From Paenibacillus sp. KS-LC4 (GTDB lineage Bacteria > Bacillota > Bacilli > Paenibacillales > Paenibacillaceae), in contig NZ_CP145905.1 of NCBI RefSeq assembly GCF_036894955.1, positions 5,498,001 through 5,562,000 on the forward strand: 64,000 nt of DNA. The letters run 5' to 3'. How positions within the stretch are numbered: position 1 is the first letter of the stretch; each line of letters begins with the position of its first letter. Position numbers and translations under genes: made by a program. The notes under the pieces were generated by a model. The model was not told the DNA's origin. It did no database searches and worked only from the letters and a program-made list of their open reading frames with translations. Shown here piece after piece: positions 27,668 through 36,743 of this stretch.

Positions 27668-29359
27668 TTACCAATTACCTGCAACACGTTCCTTCACCTT
27701 GTTTGTAATAAAGGCTTCAAAGCCAGCAACGTCCAGCTTGCCGAATTCTGTCACATACTCATTCCAGATCGCTTCATAGGCTGACTTGTCTGCAAACACC
27801 AGCTTCGGATAATATTTCTTTTGCAAATCCTCGGATTTTTGATTATAAATCTGTTCGGGAGAGCCTTGCTCCTTCAAAATACTCCAAGCAGGATACCACG
27901 GTCGTTCTACCGGCTGCGCGAACATTTTGGAGAAGGTCTCCACCTTGTAGGCTTCAAGCAATTTGAGATCGCCTTCTGTATAATTCGCAGCCGCTACCTC
28001 AGGCTGATTGCCTACAGTATAGGAATTGCCATCCTCAAATACAGAGTTGCTGCCATAACGAGGCCATTCATAATCAAAATACGCCCATCCGTAGGAACGT
28101 TTAAACTCATTATCATTACGATTGGCAAGCTGCTGCTTATCCATCACGAAGCGGCCTTCTTCATTCTTGGAATAGGTTACACCTTCCTGCCCCCACTGAA
28201 CCAGCTTCTGATTTTCTTCGGTCAGCAGGTTATCCCAATATTTAATAATACGGATAGGGTCCTTTGCACTAACAGAAATCCCGATTCCGCGATTGTTAAC
28301 AAATGCAGGAGGATCAATGTAAGCATCTTTAATGCTTTCGTCGAATACGATTGGGAGCCCTACATAACGAAGATCGTCATTGCCAGCAGCTTTAAGGTTG
28401 TTAGTAGCATCTCCCGTCTGCCAGCCATAGTTGAAGTACCCAAGCACACGACCCGAAGTAAGCTTTGCAAGATACTGATCCTTGTTAGCTGTAAATGTCT
28501 CTGGATCAAGCAAGCCCTTACTGTTTATATCATTCAATGCAGCCAGCCATTTTTTCTCGAACTCCGAAGCTGCATACACTTTAGCTTCATGAGTATTCAT
28601 ATCAACCATTACATTGCCGTCGTTTGGATATCCGGCTAAATGCATAGGCACATTTGTAATGGAATAGAAATCACCCGACACACCTGCGGAAGTAATAAAC
28701 CCAATTGTACTTTTACCATCTATCGAAGGGTATTTGGCTTGATATTTCTCAATCAGATCAAAATATTGATCGAGCGTCTTCACTTCAGGGTAGCCAAATT
28801 CCTTCAATACACGGCGTTGAATCCAGAAGGCGCCTTGCCCAACGTCCGGCTCAGTCAAATAGCCGTTGACATTGGCGGTATAAGGAAGAATATAAATATT
28901 TCCGTCCTCGCTTTTGATTTTATCCATGTAATCGCCATATACCCGCTTAATGTTCGGGGCGTGCTCCTCGATTAAATCATTTAATGGAATAAGTGCTCCT
29001 GCATCAATCAGCTTCTCAAGCTCCGCAACTGGGGATATAACGTCGGGATATTCTCCCCCAGCAATCATAACGCCGGACTTTGTGCTCGCATCGCCAACGA
29101 CAAATTCCATTTTCCAGTCCACACCTGTTTGCTGCTGAAGCACCTTGCCAATGGTCGTGTCGCTGGCCAGCACATCCTTGTTCGAGCCGAAGCCAAAGTA
29201 AGTAAAGGTTACCGGCTCAGTACTTACCTCGGAGCCCTCCGTCTTACCTGCCTCCTTACTTCCAGCATTCTTCGCTCCACCATCGCTGCAGCCGGCAATA
29301 AGCATCGCCGAAGCCATTATAATGGCCATAGCTGTCTTGAGCCGTTTCTTGTTCATCAT
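27668..29359 (-). CDS. LplA-like ABC transporter substrate-binding lipoprotein
   Basis: This solute-binding lipoprotein has about 563 residues: MMNKKRLKTAMAIIMASAML is followed by the lipobox Cys in IAGCSDGG. It is a near full-length paralogue of the protein at 16557-18263, sharing TIGKVLQQQTGVDWK, YPDVISPVAELEKLIDAGAL and FDYEWPRYGS-type blocks. AGGGG lies eight bases before the ATG at 29357-29359; an upstream GTG adds one residue. It delivers ligand to the permeases just downstream. A cre-like site lies upstream. Confidence 0.93.
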   Translation of the reverse strand: MMNKKRLKTAMAIIMASAMLIAGCSDGGAKNAGSKEAGKTEGSEVSTEPVTFTYFGFGSNKDVLASDTTIGKVLQQQTGVDWKMEFVVGDASTKSGVMIAGGEYPDVISPVAELEKLIDAGALIPLNDLIEEHAPNIKRVYGDYMDKIKSEDGNIYILPYTANVNGYLTEPDVGQGAFWIQRRVLKEFGYPEVKTLDQYFDLIEKYQAKYPSIDGKSTIGFITSAGVSGDFYSITNVPMHLAGYPNDGNVMVDMNTHEAKVYAASEFEKKWLAALNDINSKGLLDPETFTANKDQYLAKLTSGRVLGYFNYGWQTGDATNNLKAAGNDDLRYVGLPIVFDESIKDAYIDPPAFVNNRGIGISVSAKDPIRIIKYWDNLLTEENQKLVQWGQEGVTYSKNEEGRFVMDKQQLANRNDNEFKRSYGWAYFDYEWPRYGSNSVFEDGNSYTVGNQPEVAAANYTEGDLKLLEAYKVETFSKMFAQPVERPWYPAWSILKEQGSPEQIYNQKSEDLQKKYYPKLVFADKSAYEAIWNEYVTEFGKLDVAGFEAFITNKVKERVAGNW

Positions 29360-29388
29360 CACTCTGTCCCCTCTCTTACCCCATTAAT

Positions 29389-29402
29389 TGTAAGCACTTT
29401 CA
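29389..29402. promoter_or_regulatory. cre-like CcpA site upstream of the second binding-protein gene
   Basis: TGTAAGCACTTTCA (reverse TGAAAGTGCTTACA) matches the CcpA consensus except for one core base. It lies 30 bases before the start at 29359, the same place as the cre-like sites of the paralogous module. Confidence 0.55.
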
Positions 29403-29482
29403 TTATAAAAGAAATGAGGGCGCAATGTTACACCGCAAACCTTAGAATGTTCTTTGTAAAATAAAGCATCTGACCGGGTCAT

Positions 29483-31231
29483 TTAATGATTGGCATGTCC
29501 CATTGGCAAGCGCAGCATAATACGTGTACCTTTCCCCGCATGGCTGTCAATCGTATAATCAAAGGAATTTCCATAACAAAGCTTTAGCCGTGTTAACACA
29601 TTTTTCATCCCTACCGAATCGCCCATTGTAACGTCTTCAGAAAAATATTGATGCAGCTCCTCCAGCTTTTCTTCGCCCATGCCGCCGCCATTATCGGCAA
29701 TCACGACTAAAATCCGTCCCTTGTCTTGTCCAATTTGAATGGTGATAAAGCCTATTCCGGGACTGCTTTCAACACCGTGAATGCTGGCATTTTCTACGAA
29801 GGGCAACAAGGTCATTTTCGGTATTTCATATTCCAATAAGGATTGCTCAACAGCAATTTGGAACTGAAGCTTATTGTCAAAACGATACTTTTGGATTTCC
29901 AGAAAGCTTTCAATCAATTCCAGCTCATCACGTATCGTAACGAAGCTGCGCTTCCACGCAATCGACTTGCGAAATATTTTAGCCATATTATGAATGGTGT
30001 TGGCTGTTTCGGCTTCTCCCTTCATCAGGCTTCGCATACGGACCGTTTCCAGTGCATTAAACAAAAAATGAGGATTAATTTGGCTGTGCAGCGCATGAAG
30101 CTGCGCTTGTCTTTGACGGATTTCCAGCTCTTTTTTTTGAATATCCGCTACATAAACATCATTAATCAAATTTTCTATTCGCTCGCTCATACGGTTAAAT
30201 TCAACGGCAAGCTCGCCAATTTCATCCCGTTCCCGATTATAGGGGATTCTTCCAATCGTTTTGTTTCTCACTGACTTCATGTGCACCAGGATGTCCTTTA
30301 TTCGGGTATGGATGGAACGAGATACCATGATGATGATGAGGGTAGGAACAAGAAAATTTATGATTGCGAACCACAAAATAAACTGTCCTGACTGCCGCAC
30401 CTCATACAAAATCTTTTTTTCATCCATTACGCCATATAGCGTCCAGCCCTCCATATAACGTCTATCCTGATATTGCTTTTGGATCACAATCGGCTCATCC
30501 GGCTTTTTAATCTCATTCACCGTCCATTTATCGCCTGCCGCCAGCTGGTCGCCCAACTGCCCATTAACTAGATGGCTGTAGCGAACCTGATTGCTTGGGT
30601 CCAAAATATAGATATCGCCCTCAAAGCTGGAGAGGGCTATTAATTGAGCAATGTACTCCATATTAAGATCAATCTTTATTATATGCTCGTAGGCCTGATC
30701 ACGCTGATCCGCTATTTTTTGAATGACACTGATGTTTTCCGGCGTTACATGCAAAAACGGATACGTATTGCTGTAATCCCTCACATGCTGATACCAGTCG
30801 CTGGCCCGGATCGCATCATCAAGCTTGACTATATCGCCAGACACTAAAATAGTCGGATTATCACTCATGATGACAGCCGAGCTCAGCATTTTATATTCCT
30901 TGTCCGAGCGATTGAAAATGTTGGAAATGGCTGCGAGCGACTCGATATATTGATCGTAGGTTTTATATTCCGTATTCAGATGGTGGATGAGCGATTTATC
31001 AATGGAATACAAATAGGTAATGCCTGCGGCATCATCAATGGCGACGCCAAGCTCTTTTTTCATCTGCGTAATGGCCAGCTCCGCGTCTGCCTTCTTCTGA
31101 TTTTTTATTTTAGTGGTCATGACGTTGTAAAACATAATATTCGTCAGCACAATGGGGATAAATACGCAAACGATATAGATGAAAACCAGCTTGTTTCGCA
31201 GCTTTAAATGATGCAGACTAAATTTGAACAC
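29483..31231 (-). CDS. YesM-type sensor histidine kinase of the second uptake module
   Basis: This 582-residue membrane kinase has a helix at about residues 15-38 (LVFIYIVCVFIPIVLTNIMF), an extracellular sensing region, a second helix (FILWFAIINFLVPTLIIIMV), HAMP and the kinase core. The phosphorylated His is in SQINPHFLFNALETVRM, the N box is FVENASIHGV, and the glycine boxes are ADNGGGM and SVGMKNVLTRL. The start is GTG at 31229-31231, nine bases after AAGGAGG. It follows the response regulator by 14 bases. Confidence 0.93.
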   Translation of the reverse strand: MFKFSLHHLKLRNKLVFIYIVCVFIPIVLTNIMFYNVMTTKIKNQKKADAELAITQMKKELGVAIDDAAGITYLYSIDKSLIHHLNTEYKTYDQYIESLAAISNIFNRSDKEYKMLSSAVIMSDNPTILVSGDIVKLDDAIRASDWYQHVRDYSNTYPFLHVTPENISVIQKIADQRDQAYEHIIKIDLNMEYIAQLIALSSFEGDIYILDPSNQVRYSHLVNGQLGDQLAAGDKWTVNEIKKPDEPIVIQKQYQDRRYMEGWTLYGVMDEKKILYEVRQSGQFILWFAIINFLVPTLIIIMVSRSIHTRIKDILVHMKSVRNKTIGRIPYNRERDEIGELAVEFNRMSERIENLINDVYVADIQKKELEIRQRQAQLHALHSQINPHFLFNALETVRMRSLMKGEAETANTIHNMAKIFRKSIAWKRSFVTIRDELELIESFLEIQKYRFDNKLQFQIAVEQSLLEYEIPKMTLLPFVENASIHGVESSPGIGFITIQIGQDKGRILVVIADNGGGMGEEKLEELHQYFSEDVTMGDSVGMKNVLTRLKLCYGNSFDYTIDSHAGKGTRIMLRLPMGHANH

Positions 31232-31245
31232 CCTGCATAGCCTCC

Positions 31246-32811
31246 TTATTTTCTGCCAATAATCTTATTGCGATAATCGGTCGGAGTCATTTTTTCCAAT
31301 TTTTCAAATTGTGTTGCAAAGTAATCGGAATTCGGAAATCCAACGAGCTCTGCGATTTTATACATACGGTTGTTCGTTTGCCGCAGCAGCCGCTTAGCTT
31401 CTTCAATGCGCAATGAAAGCAAATACTCATTAAAATACATGCCATAGCTTTTGCGAAAGAGCTGTCCAAGATAAACAGGATTCATATAAAATTTTGCTGC
31501 GATTCCTTTCAAATTGATATTTTCCGTGAAATTCGCATCAATATATTTTTTGATTTTCTCAATGCTGCCCTTTCCTTTTTCACTTCGCTTGGCAGCTATA
31601 TAGCCAGCCGATTCTTCTACAAAACGCAAGCATATATGCCGAAGCTGATTTAGGTTGCGGTATTTGTTTCGCCAATCCAGCAATTCGTTCAGCAGCAGCA
31701 GCTCCTTCTCGTCCCCTTCAAATTGTCTAATGGTGTTTATGATTGCAATCATGCTCCGTCTGATGGTATTGGCGACTGCGTCAGGAGCAAACCGCAATTG
31801 CTGAAATTGTTCAAACATCGTTTCGATGACGGCCTCATAGCCCTCACGTTCATTCTCTTCCATCTCGGTAATCAATTTGCTGTGCAATTCTTCATCTACG
31901 TCAAAATAATATAAGGATAGTGGCAGCATCTCAGAGGCCATAATAATACCGCGCGAGCCTGCAGCAAAACGGTAATTCAAGCATTGGCTTGCGCTGCTCC
32001 CGGACTGGTCCATGCGCTTAAGATGCTCCTCCCTGCTTCCGATGAATAAGCTTATCGTCGTTCCCAGCTCCTGCTCCAGCATATCCAGCAGCCAGGCATA
32101 AGCGGTATGCTCGTTATCGCCCCATTGCATGAGCCATGCTTGTGGGACAATTAGGCCATATTGATTGTTCTCGCGCACATGAACGAGCGGGAGCGTTCCT
32201 TCGCGCTGCATATACCGCTGAAGCGCCTGCTGCATGGCCGGTAAATAATCGAATGCTCCGGGCAGCTGCATATCCTGTATATCTGCAATGACATAGGTGT
32301 AAGAAGAAGCGGCCGGAAGCTGCAAAATATGGGAAATTTGCTGAATGACCTGATCGTTGGGCTCTGTTTGCAGCAGGGTTGCGATGATGGTATCAGCGAG
32401 CGGCTTCTCTCCTGTATAGGACAACAGCTGCATTTGATTCAGCGTATTTTCCACCTTTTTCAAAGTGGCGCCCAGCTCTTTCTTGTCCACTGGCTTCAAA
32501 ATATAATCCGACACATTGTAGCGCAAGGCTTGCTGTGCATAAGTAAAATCATGATGACCGCTTATAATAATAAATAACGGCTGATGGTCGCCCTCCTCCT
32601 TCACATGCTTAATCAGCTCGAGACCATCAAGGACAGGCATCCTGATATCTACAATAACCAGATTAGGCTTCAGTCGCTCAATTAGCTCTATAGCTTGCTT
32701 TCCGTTTTCTGCTTCTCCGCATATTTCGAATTGCATGGCGGCCCAATTCATTAAATTGATCAGGCCCTTTCGCACAAATATTTCGTCATCCACAATGAGC
32801 ACCTTGTACAT
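31246..32811 (-). CDS. YesN-type AraC-family response regulator of the second uptake module
   Basis: This 521-residue regulator is the same length as its paralogue at 20111-21676. The receiver has VDDE, the Asp in VIVDIRMPVLDG and the Lys in DYILKPVDKKE. The last 105 residues form the AraC DNA-binding domain (INLKGIAAKFYMNPVYLGQL to KMTPTDYRNKI). GAGGAGG is six to seven bases before the ATG. It is first in its operon and probably activates the lipoprotein and permease genes. Confidence 0.93.
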   Translation of the reverse strand: MYKVLIVDDEIFVRKGLINLMNWAAMQFEICGEAENGKQAIELIERLKPNLVIVDIRMPVLDGLELIKHVKEEGDHQPLFIIISGHHDFTYAQQALRYNVSDYILKPVDKKELGATLKKVENTLNQMQLLSYTGEKPLADTIIATLLQTEPNDQVIQQISHILQLPAASSYTYVIADIQDMQLPGAFDYLPAMQQALQRYMQREGTLPLVHVRENNQYGLIVPQAWLMQWGDNEHTAYAWLLDMLEQELGTTISLFIGSREEHLKRMDQSGSSASQCLNYRFAAGSRGIIMASEMLPLSLYYFDVDEELHSKLITEMEENEREGYEAVIETMFEQFQQLRFAPDAVANTIRRSMIAIINTIRQFEGDEKELLLLNELLDWRNKYRNLNQLRHICLRFVEESAGYIAAKRSEKGKGSIEKIKKYIDANFTENINLKGIAAKFYMNPVYLGQLFRKSYGMYFNEYLLSLRIEEAKRLLRQTNNRMYKIAELVGFPNSDYFATQFEKLEKMTPTDYRNKIIGRK

Positions 32812-33069
32812 AGCTGATCCTCCTCTTAACGTACAACCTTGCGTTTCATCCTATAATTGGGTACAGCTTAAAATGATCGCCCGTTTTTCGCTCGCTATAA
32901 AGTATACTTTATCGTTTACCATTCTCCTAGTGAAGGAAGTTGCAGTCCCATTTTGCTAATCACTCTAATCACCAATCTAATGGCCGGTTATGAGAAGGAT
33001 CAAATCGCTGAAGCTTTTGGCTTGGACAAAGTGTGTAGCCTGTTGTTAACTCTTATCATTCACCAAAAA

Positions 33070-33114
33070 AAGATCGGTTTCAGATCACGTCTAAGTGATC
33101 CAAAACCGACCTTT
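33070..33114 (-). terminator. Intrinsic terminator after ctaB
   Basis: GATCGGTTTCAGATCAC and GTGATCCAAAACCGACC form a long stem with one or two mismatches and a six-base loop. On the minus strand it ends in a run of seven T. It lies about 70 bases past the ctaB stop. The rest of the 373-base gap between ctaB and the response regulator (32812-33184) shows no gene I can support. Confidence 0.85.
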
Positions 33115-33184
33115 ATTGTTTAAGCGACACATATGCAAGCACGTGAAGAAATAGCAGGTTGGATTCGCAGCCACCATTATCGTT

Positions 33185-34108
33185 TTACTGAAATAGAGGA
33201 GCACCCAAGGAGTAGCCGACGATCATTAGCAGCAGTATCGTAATGTGGTTGAGCGAGAATATGAACATCGAACGCGCCCACTTTTCCTCTGGCTTCCGCC
33301 GATATCCGTCTACGCTCAGAATCAGCCAGATCAAGCTCAGGAGCGCATTCGCCACAGCGATGTACGGATTAAAGGACCAGAACATGAAGCTGCTAAGGAA
33401 CAAGGCAACCAAATATACATTCATCTGTACGTACGTTCTGCGAATGCCCTTGACAACCGGCAGCATGGGGATGTTAGCCGCACGGTATTCCTCCATCCGA
33501 CGAATGCCGATGGCATAAAAATGCGGCATCTGCCAAATCACCATTAATAGGAACAACGCCATTGCGCCAGGGTGAAAAATGTCCGGTGAAATCGCGGCCC
33601 AGCCGATCAGCGGAGGCATCGCCCCCGACAAGCTTCCCACCTCCGTATTATAGATCGTTCTGCGCTTCGTCCACATAGTATAAGGCACGACATAGAGAAA
33701 TAATCCCAGAAAGCCGCAATAAGCTGCGAGCGGAGAAGAAATATACAAGGCGACAAGTCCACCTGTGGCGATCCAGATTCCCATGATCAGCCCGCTCCAA
33801 AGGTCAACAACTCCTGATACAGTCGGCCTATTTTTCGTCCGTTCCATTATGGCGTCGATATCACGATCATATAAATTATTGAAGATGCCAGCCGCTCCAA
33901 TCACCAAGGCAGACCCGATCAAAGCGAGCACAATGTGGCCGATTTTATCGAAGAAAGATAAGTGATGAACGTACAGCGCCATGCTAAGTCCTGCGATCAT
34001 CGCAATGAGGTTCGACTTAATAATGCCAAACTTTATCGTTTCAAAGAGCACCTTCGTAATGGAGGTGGGTATTCGTTCAATACTCGTTGTATTGCTTTGT
34101 ATCAACAT
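33185..34108 (-). CDS. ctaB: Protoheme IX farnesyltransferase (heme O synthase)
   Basis: This UbiA-family membrane prenyltransferase (about 307 residues, nine hydrophobic segments) adds a farnesyl group to heme b to make heme O for cytochrome oxidases. The first aspartate-rich motif is NNLYDRDIDAIMERTKNRPT; the second conserved loop is GIRRMEEYRAANIPMLPVV. GGGAG lies ten bases before the ATG at 34106-34108; the GTG ten codons upstream has no site. It is a single gene between the uptake operon and the antibiotic cluster and marks ordinary chromosome at the cluster's left border. Confidence 0.95.
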   Translation of the reverse strand: MLIQSNTTSIERIPTSITKVLFETIKFGIIKSNLIAMIAGLSMALYVHHLSFFDKIGHIVLALIGSALVIGAAGIFNNLYDRDIDAIMERTKNRPTVSGVVDLWSGLIMGIWIATGGLVALYISSPLAAYCGFLGLFLYVVPYTMWTKRRTIYNTEVGSLSGAMPPLIGWAAISPDIFHPGAMALFLLMVIWQMPHFYAIGIRRMEEYRAANIPMLPVVKGIRRTYVQMNVYLVALFLSSFMFWSFNPYIAVANALLSLIWLILSVDGYRRKPEEKWARSMFIFSLNHITILLLMIVGYSLGAPLFQ

Positions 34109-34316
34109 GAGAATAACACTCCCTGTATCTAATTTCACTGATATCGTTCATTTCTATAGGTTACCTCTATAGGTTACCATAAAGCATCACTTATTTGCTG
34201 CTACTTCTTTAACCCTCATGATTCTGTCAAAAATACTTGTCGCTTTCGTGAACAACGCGTTTGCGGGTTCAAAACAGCATGGTTAGCATCTGTTATTTAT
34301 CAATATCATCCGCATG

Positions 34317-34350
34317 AAAAAACAACCCATCCTCTGTCGAAGTTGGGCTG
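34317..34350 (-). terminator. Probable terminator at the end of the aminoglycoside cluster
   Basis: On the minus strand CAGCCCA pairs with TGGGTTG (one G-T wobble) around a 14-base loop and is followed directly by six T. It lies 32 bases past the stop of the SDR gene. It is the only terminator-like structure I found between here and the right edge, consistent with one long transcription unit. Confidence 0.6.
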
Positions 34351-34381
34351 CTGATAGGCCGCTGAAATTCGAATAACGGCT

Positions 34382-35104
34382 TTACCTATTTATATTCCAC
34401 CATTTTGCAATCTGATATTCATAAAAAACTGTTCCCGAAGGAAAACTATCTTGCAAATCTAGGACCCATTCTACCCAGTTTGAAACCTCCATTGGAGTTT
34501 GCGGACCCTCAGCACCTCCCATATCAGTATTCATCCAACCTGGGTCCAATCCGTATATTTTAACCTTCGTGTCTTTTAACTCAGCCCCGACATTTACCGT
34601 CATTGCGTTTAGAGCTGTCTTTGTCATCCTGTATAAGTTATATAGCCCATCCATTGAATTGAAATCAGCAAGGTCGCTTGTAATATTAATAATCTTACCA
34701 GCCTGTGACCTTAGTAAAAGAGGCAGAAAGTCCCTTGTTGAGCGTAATGGTCCTAGCATGTTGACTGCGACCATCTCCTCCATCAACTGATCTGTAATAG
34801 TATCTATCGTATCATCGTTTTCATGTGAAAATACACCAGCATTATTAATCAATATATCAATATAATTATATTTCTTTTCTATCTGTTTAATAGTTAAATA
34901 ACATGCCCTTGGATCCCTTAAATCAAACGGATATGTCTCAGAGATACCTCCAAGGTCAGAAATCATCTGTTCAACCATTTTCCCCTTAGAAATATCCCTA
35001 CACCCCAGTAGTACAGTCATTCCCCGTTTCCCCAAACGTAAAGCTATTTCTTTCCCCAATCCTCTATTCGCTCCAGAAATAAATACAATGTTTGTGTTGT
35101 TCAT
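34382..35104 (-). CDS. Short-chain dehydrogenase, candidate AprD3-like reductase of aminoglycoside deoxygenation
   Basis: This 240-residue classical SDR binds NAD(P)H through FISGANRGLGKEIALRLG and has INNAGVFSH, catalytic Ser in NITSDLAD and the pair YRMTK. GGAGG is five bases before the ATG. It is the last gene of the cluster, 105 bases after the CX3CX3C radical SAM gene. In apramycin biosynthesis AprD4 produces a keto sugar that AprD3 reduces with NADPH; this pair is arranged in the same way. Assignment as the AprD3 counterpart rests on that context, not on an alignment. It shares the C-terminal PGWMxTDMGG block with the SDR at 45512-46210. Confidence 0.75.
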   Translation of the reverse strand: MNNTNIVFISGANRGLGKEIALRLGKRGMTVLLGCRDISKGKMVEQMISDLGGISETYPFDLRDPRACYLTIKQIEKKYNYIDILINNAGVFSHENDDTIDTITDQLMEEMVAVNMLGPLRSTRDFLPLLLRSQAGKIINITSDLADFNSMDGLYNLYRMTKTALNAMTVNVGAELKDTKVKIYGLDPGWMNTDMGGAEGPQTPMEVSNWVEWVLDLQDSFPSGTVFYEYQIAKWWNINR

Positions 35105-35209
35105 AAATACCTCCAGATAATAATCATGAATGAATGGAATTTTCTTAATTTTCAGATATATTGTCGGTCAGATGAATACAACGCAGGGGTGTTATTATAA
35201 ATATTAGAG

Positions 35210-36661
35210 TTATAATACTTCTATTTTTTCTTTTGCATCTTGATTCGCCCAATTTTCTATTCGCGTAATAAATAAATTCTTTCGCTTGTCCCATCTTTCG
35301 TTTGTTTCTTGTTCTCGTTCTCGTATAAGTACGTTTAATTCCTCACCGAACTCATAGGCCTCTTGCATCTTTTCTTTTGAAAGGTTGTCTGTCCGCATTA
35401 CAATAGAATAACCCGAGAAATGATCCCAGTTTTCAAGTATCCATCCTTTTTCAATCGCCTCATAGTATAAAGGTGTTCCGAGATAAGGAGTAATAAAAGA
35501 TAAATTGTATTCATCAACCAATAGCTCCATTTCTAACATTAGCCTGTACGTTTTCACAATGGATTGGGGTGTTTCAACTGGAAGACCGACTAAAAATAAA
35601 TATACAGTATGAATATCTAATTCACGAATCCAGTTATGAAAATTTTCCAGCTTTTTGAGGTCTAATCCTCTCTTAGCTTGCTGTAATAGAACTTTTTCGT
35701 CTCCAGATTCCACCCCTACTTCAAGACCAACACATCCCGCTTGTTTCATTAACTTTAATAATTCGAACGAAAGACGATCTATACGCGTTTCACACCACCA
35801 ATCTATTTCTAATTTTTCAGCAATTAACTGCCGACAAAATTCCTCAATGCGCTTTTGGTTGTAGGTAAATAACGGGTCACGAAATACTACCCCCGTTATT
35901 CCCAATTTTTTTATTTGCTTCATTTCCTGCATCATTCTATTTACAGAATGCATCCTTACCTTTTTCCCCTCAGCAAGTGGATACGGACAATAGAACCCGC
36001 AAGGGTGAGGGCAGCCATAACTTGAATGTATCGTGGCAATATTGTTTCGAGGAGTGCTCCTAAAATTTTCGAAAGTATATAAGCGATGGTCAACTAGATC
36101 CCGTGCTGGCATTGCAAATTGGTCAATATCATTTACTCTGTTCACTTCTGCAATAAATAATTTACCCTCGTTATCCAATGATGCCGTATTCGAATGATCC
36201 GTCCCCTCCACGATATCAATAATATTTCCAATAGAGTCAGGAAAAATGATCTTATCAGCACCTGATATTTTGGCAACCTTCTCCAAAACATCTTCATGTG
36301 TAATCGAGGAGCGAATATATACTTTTATCTTCGGATTAGTTTGTTTTGCTATTTGAGATATTTTACAATCATTCTCCAAAGTAGGAAGTGAAATGACGTG
36401 AATGAGATAATCTATACTATCATTTATTAATATGTTGATAAATTCTAATTCATCAAAAGGTGTTACCTGGTAGTCCCTCACAATAACCTCATGACCTTTA
36501 CTTTGTATTTCTCCAGCTAGCATAAGCAACTCGGTTGGTGGAAAGAAAATTGAAATTCCATCTTCAAGTTTATATTCGAATAAATCACCGAATCCTCCAG
36601 AATATGATCTCATGACATGATATCCCTTTATATTTGGAGGGTTAACTAGTAAAAATTTCAT
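35210..36661 (-). CDS. Radical SAM enzyme with CX3CX3C motif, AprD4-like C3' (or C4') deoxygenase candidate
   Basis: This 483-residue radical SAM protein has an N-terminal Rossmann-like domain of the B12-binding fold, but no DxHxxG cobalamin motif is visible. The TIM-barrel core follows. The cluster-binding segment is YGCPHPCGFYCPYP, with three Cys at residues 217, 221 and 225: spacing CX3CX3C rather than the usual CX3CX2C. GLEVGVESGDEKVL is a typical SAM-contact strand. I recall CX3CX3C as a feature of AprD4, which removes the C3' hydroxyl of paromamine. AAAGGA is nine bases before the ATG at 36659-36661; the ATG at 36670 abuts it. With the following SDR it forms a likely deoxygenation module. 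It is not one of the genes I know from butirosin. Confidence 0.8.
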   Translation of the reverse strand: MKFLLVNPPNIKGYHVMRSYSGGFGDLFEYKLEDGISIFFPPTELLMLAGEIQSKGHEVIVRDYQVTPFDELEFINILINDSIDYLIHVISLPTLENDCKISQIAKQTNPKIKVYIRSSITHEDVLEKVAKISGADKIIFPDSIGNIIDIVEGTDHSNTASLDNEGKLFIAEVNRVNDIDQFAMPARDLVDHRLYTFENFRSTPRNNIATIHSSYGCPHPCGFYCPYPLAEGKKVRMHSVNRMMQEMKQIKKLGITGVVFRDPLFTYNQKRIEEFCRQLIAEKLEIDWWCETRIDRLSFELLKLMKQAGCVGLEVGVESGDEKVLLQQAKRGLDLKKLENFHNWIRELDIHTVYLFLVGLPVETPQSIVKTYRLMLEMELLVDEYNLSFITPYLGTPLYYEAIEKGWILENWDHFSGYSIVMRTDNLSKEKMQEAYEFGEELNVLIREREQETNERWDKRKNLFITRIENWANQDAKEKIEVL

Positions 36662-36743
36662 TTTAATCATTCCTTTCTATTCTATGAAATTAGTTAAATT
36701 TATTAAAAATAGTCTGACTCCACGCATCGGTTCTTACGACTTA

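Noticed and set aside
27821..28639. Plus-strand frame of 272 codons opposite the LplA-like lipoprotein
   Set aside because: It mirrors the similar shadow frames seen opposite the paralogous lipoprotein, so it reflects codon composition, not a gene.
32935..33122. Short plus-strand frame in the gap upstream of ctaB's terminator
   Set aside because: It runs through the terminator hairpin, has no ribosome binding site and no recognisable motif.
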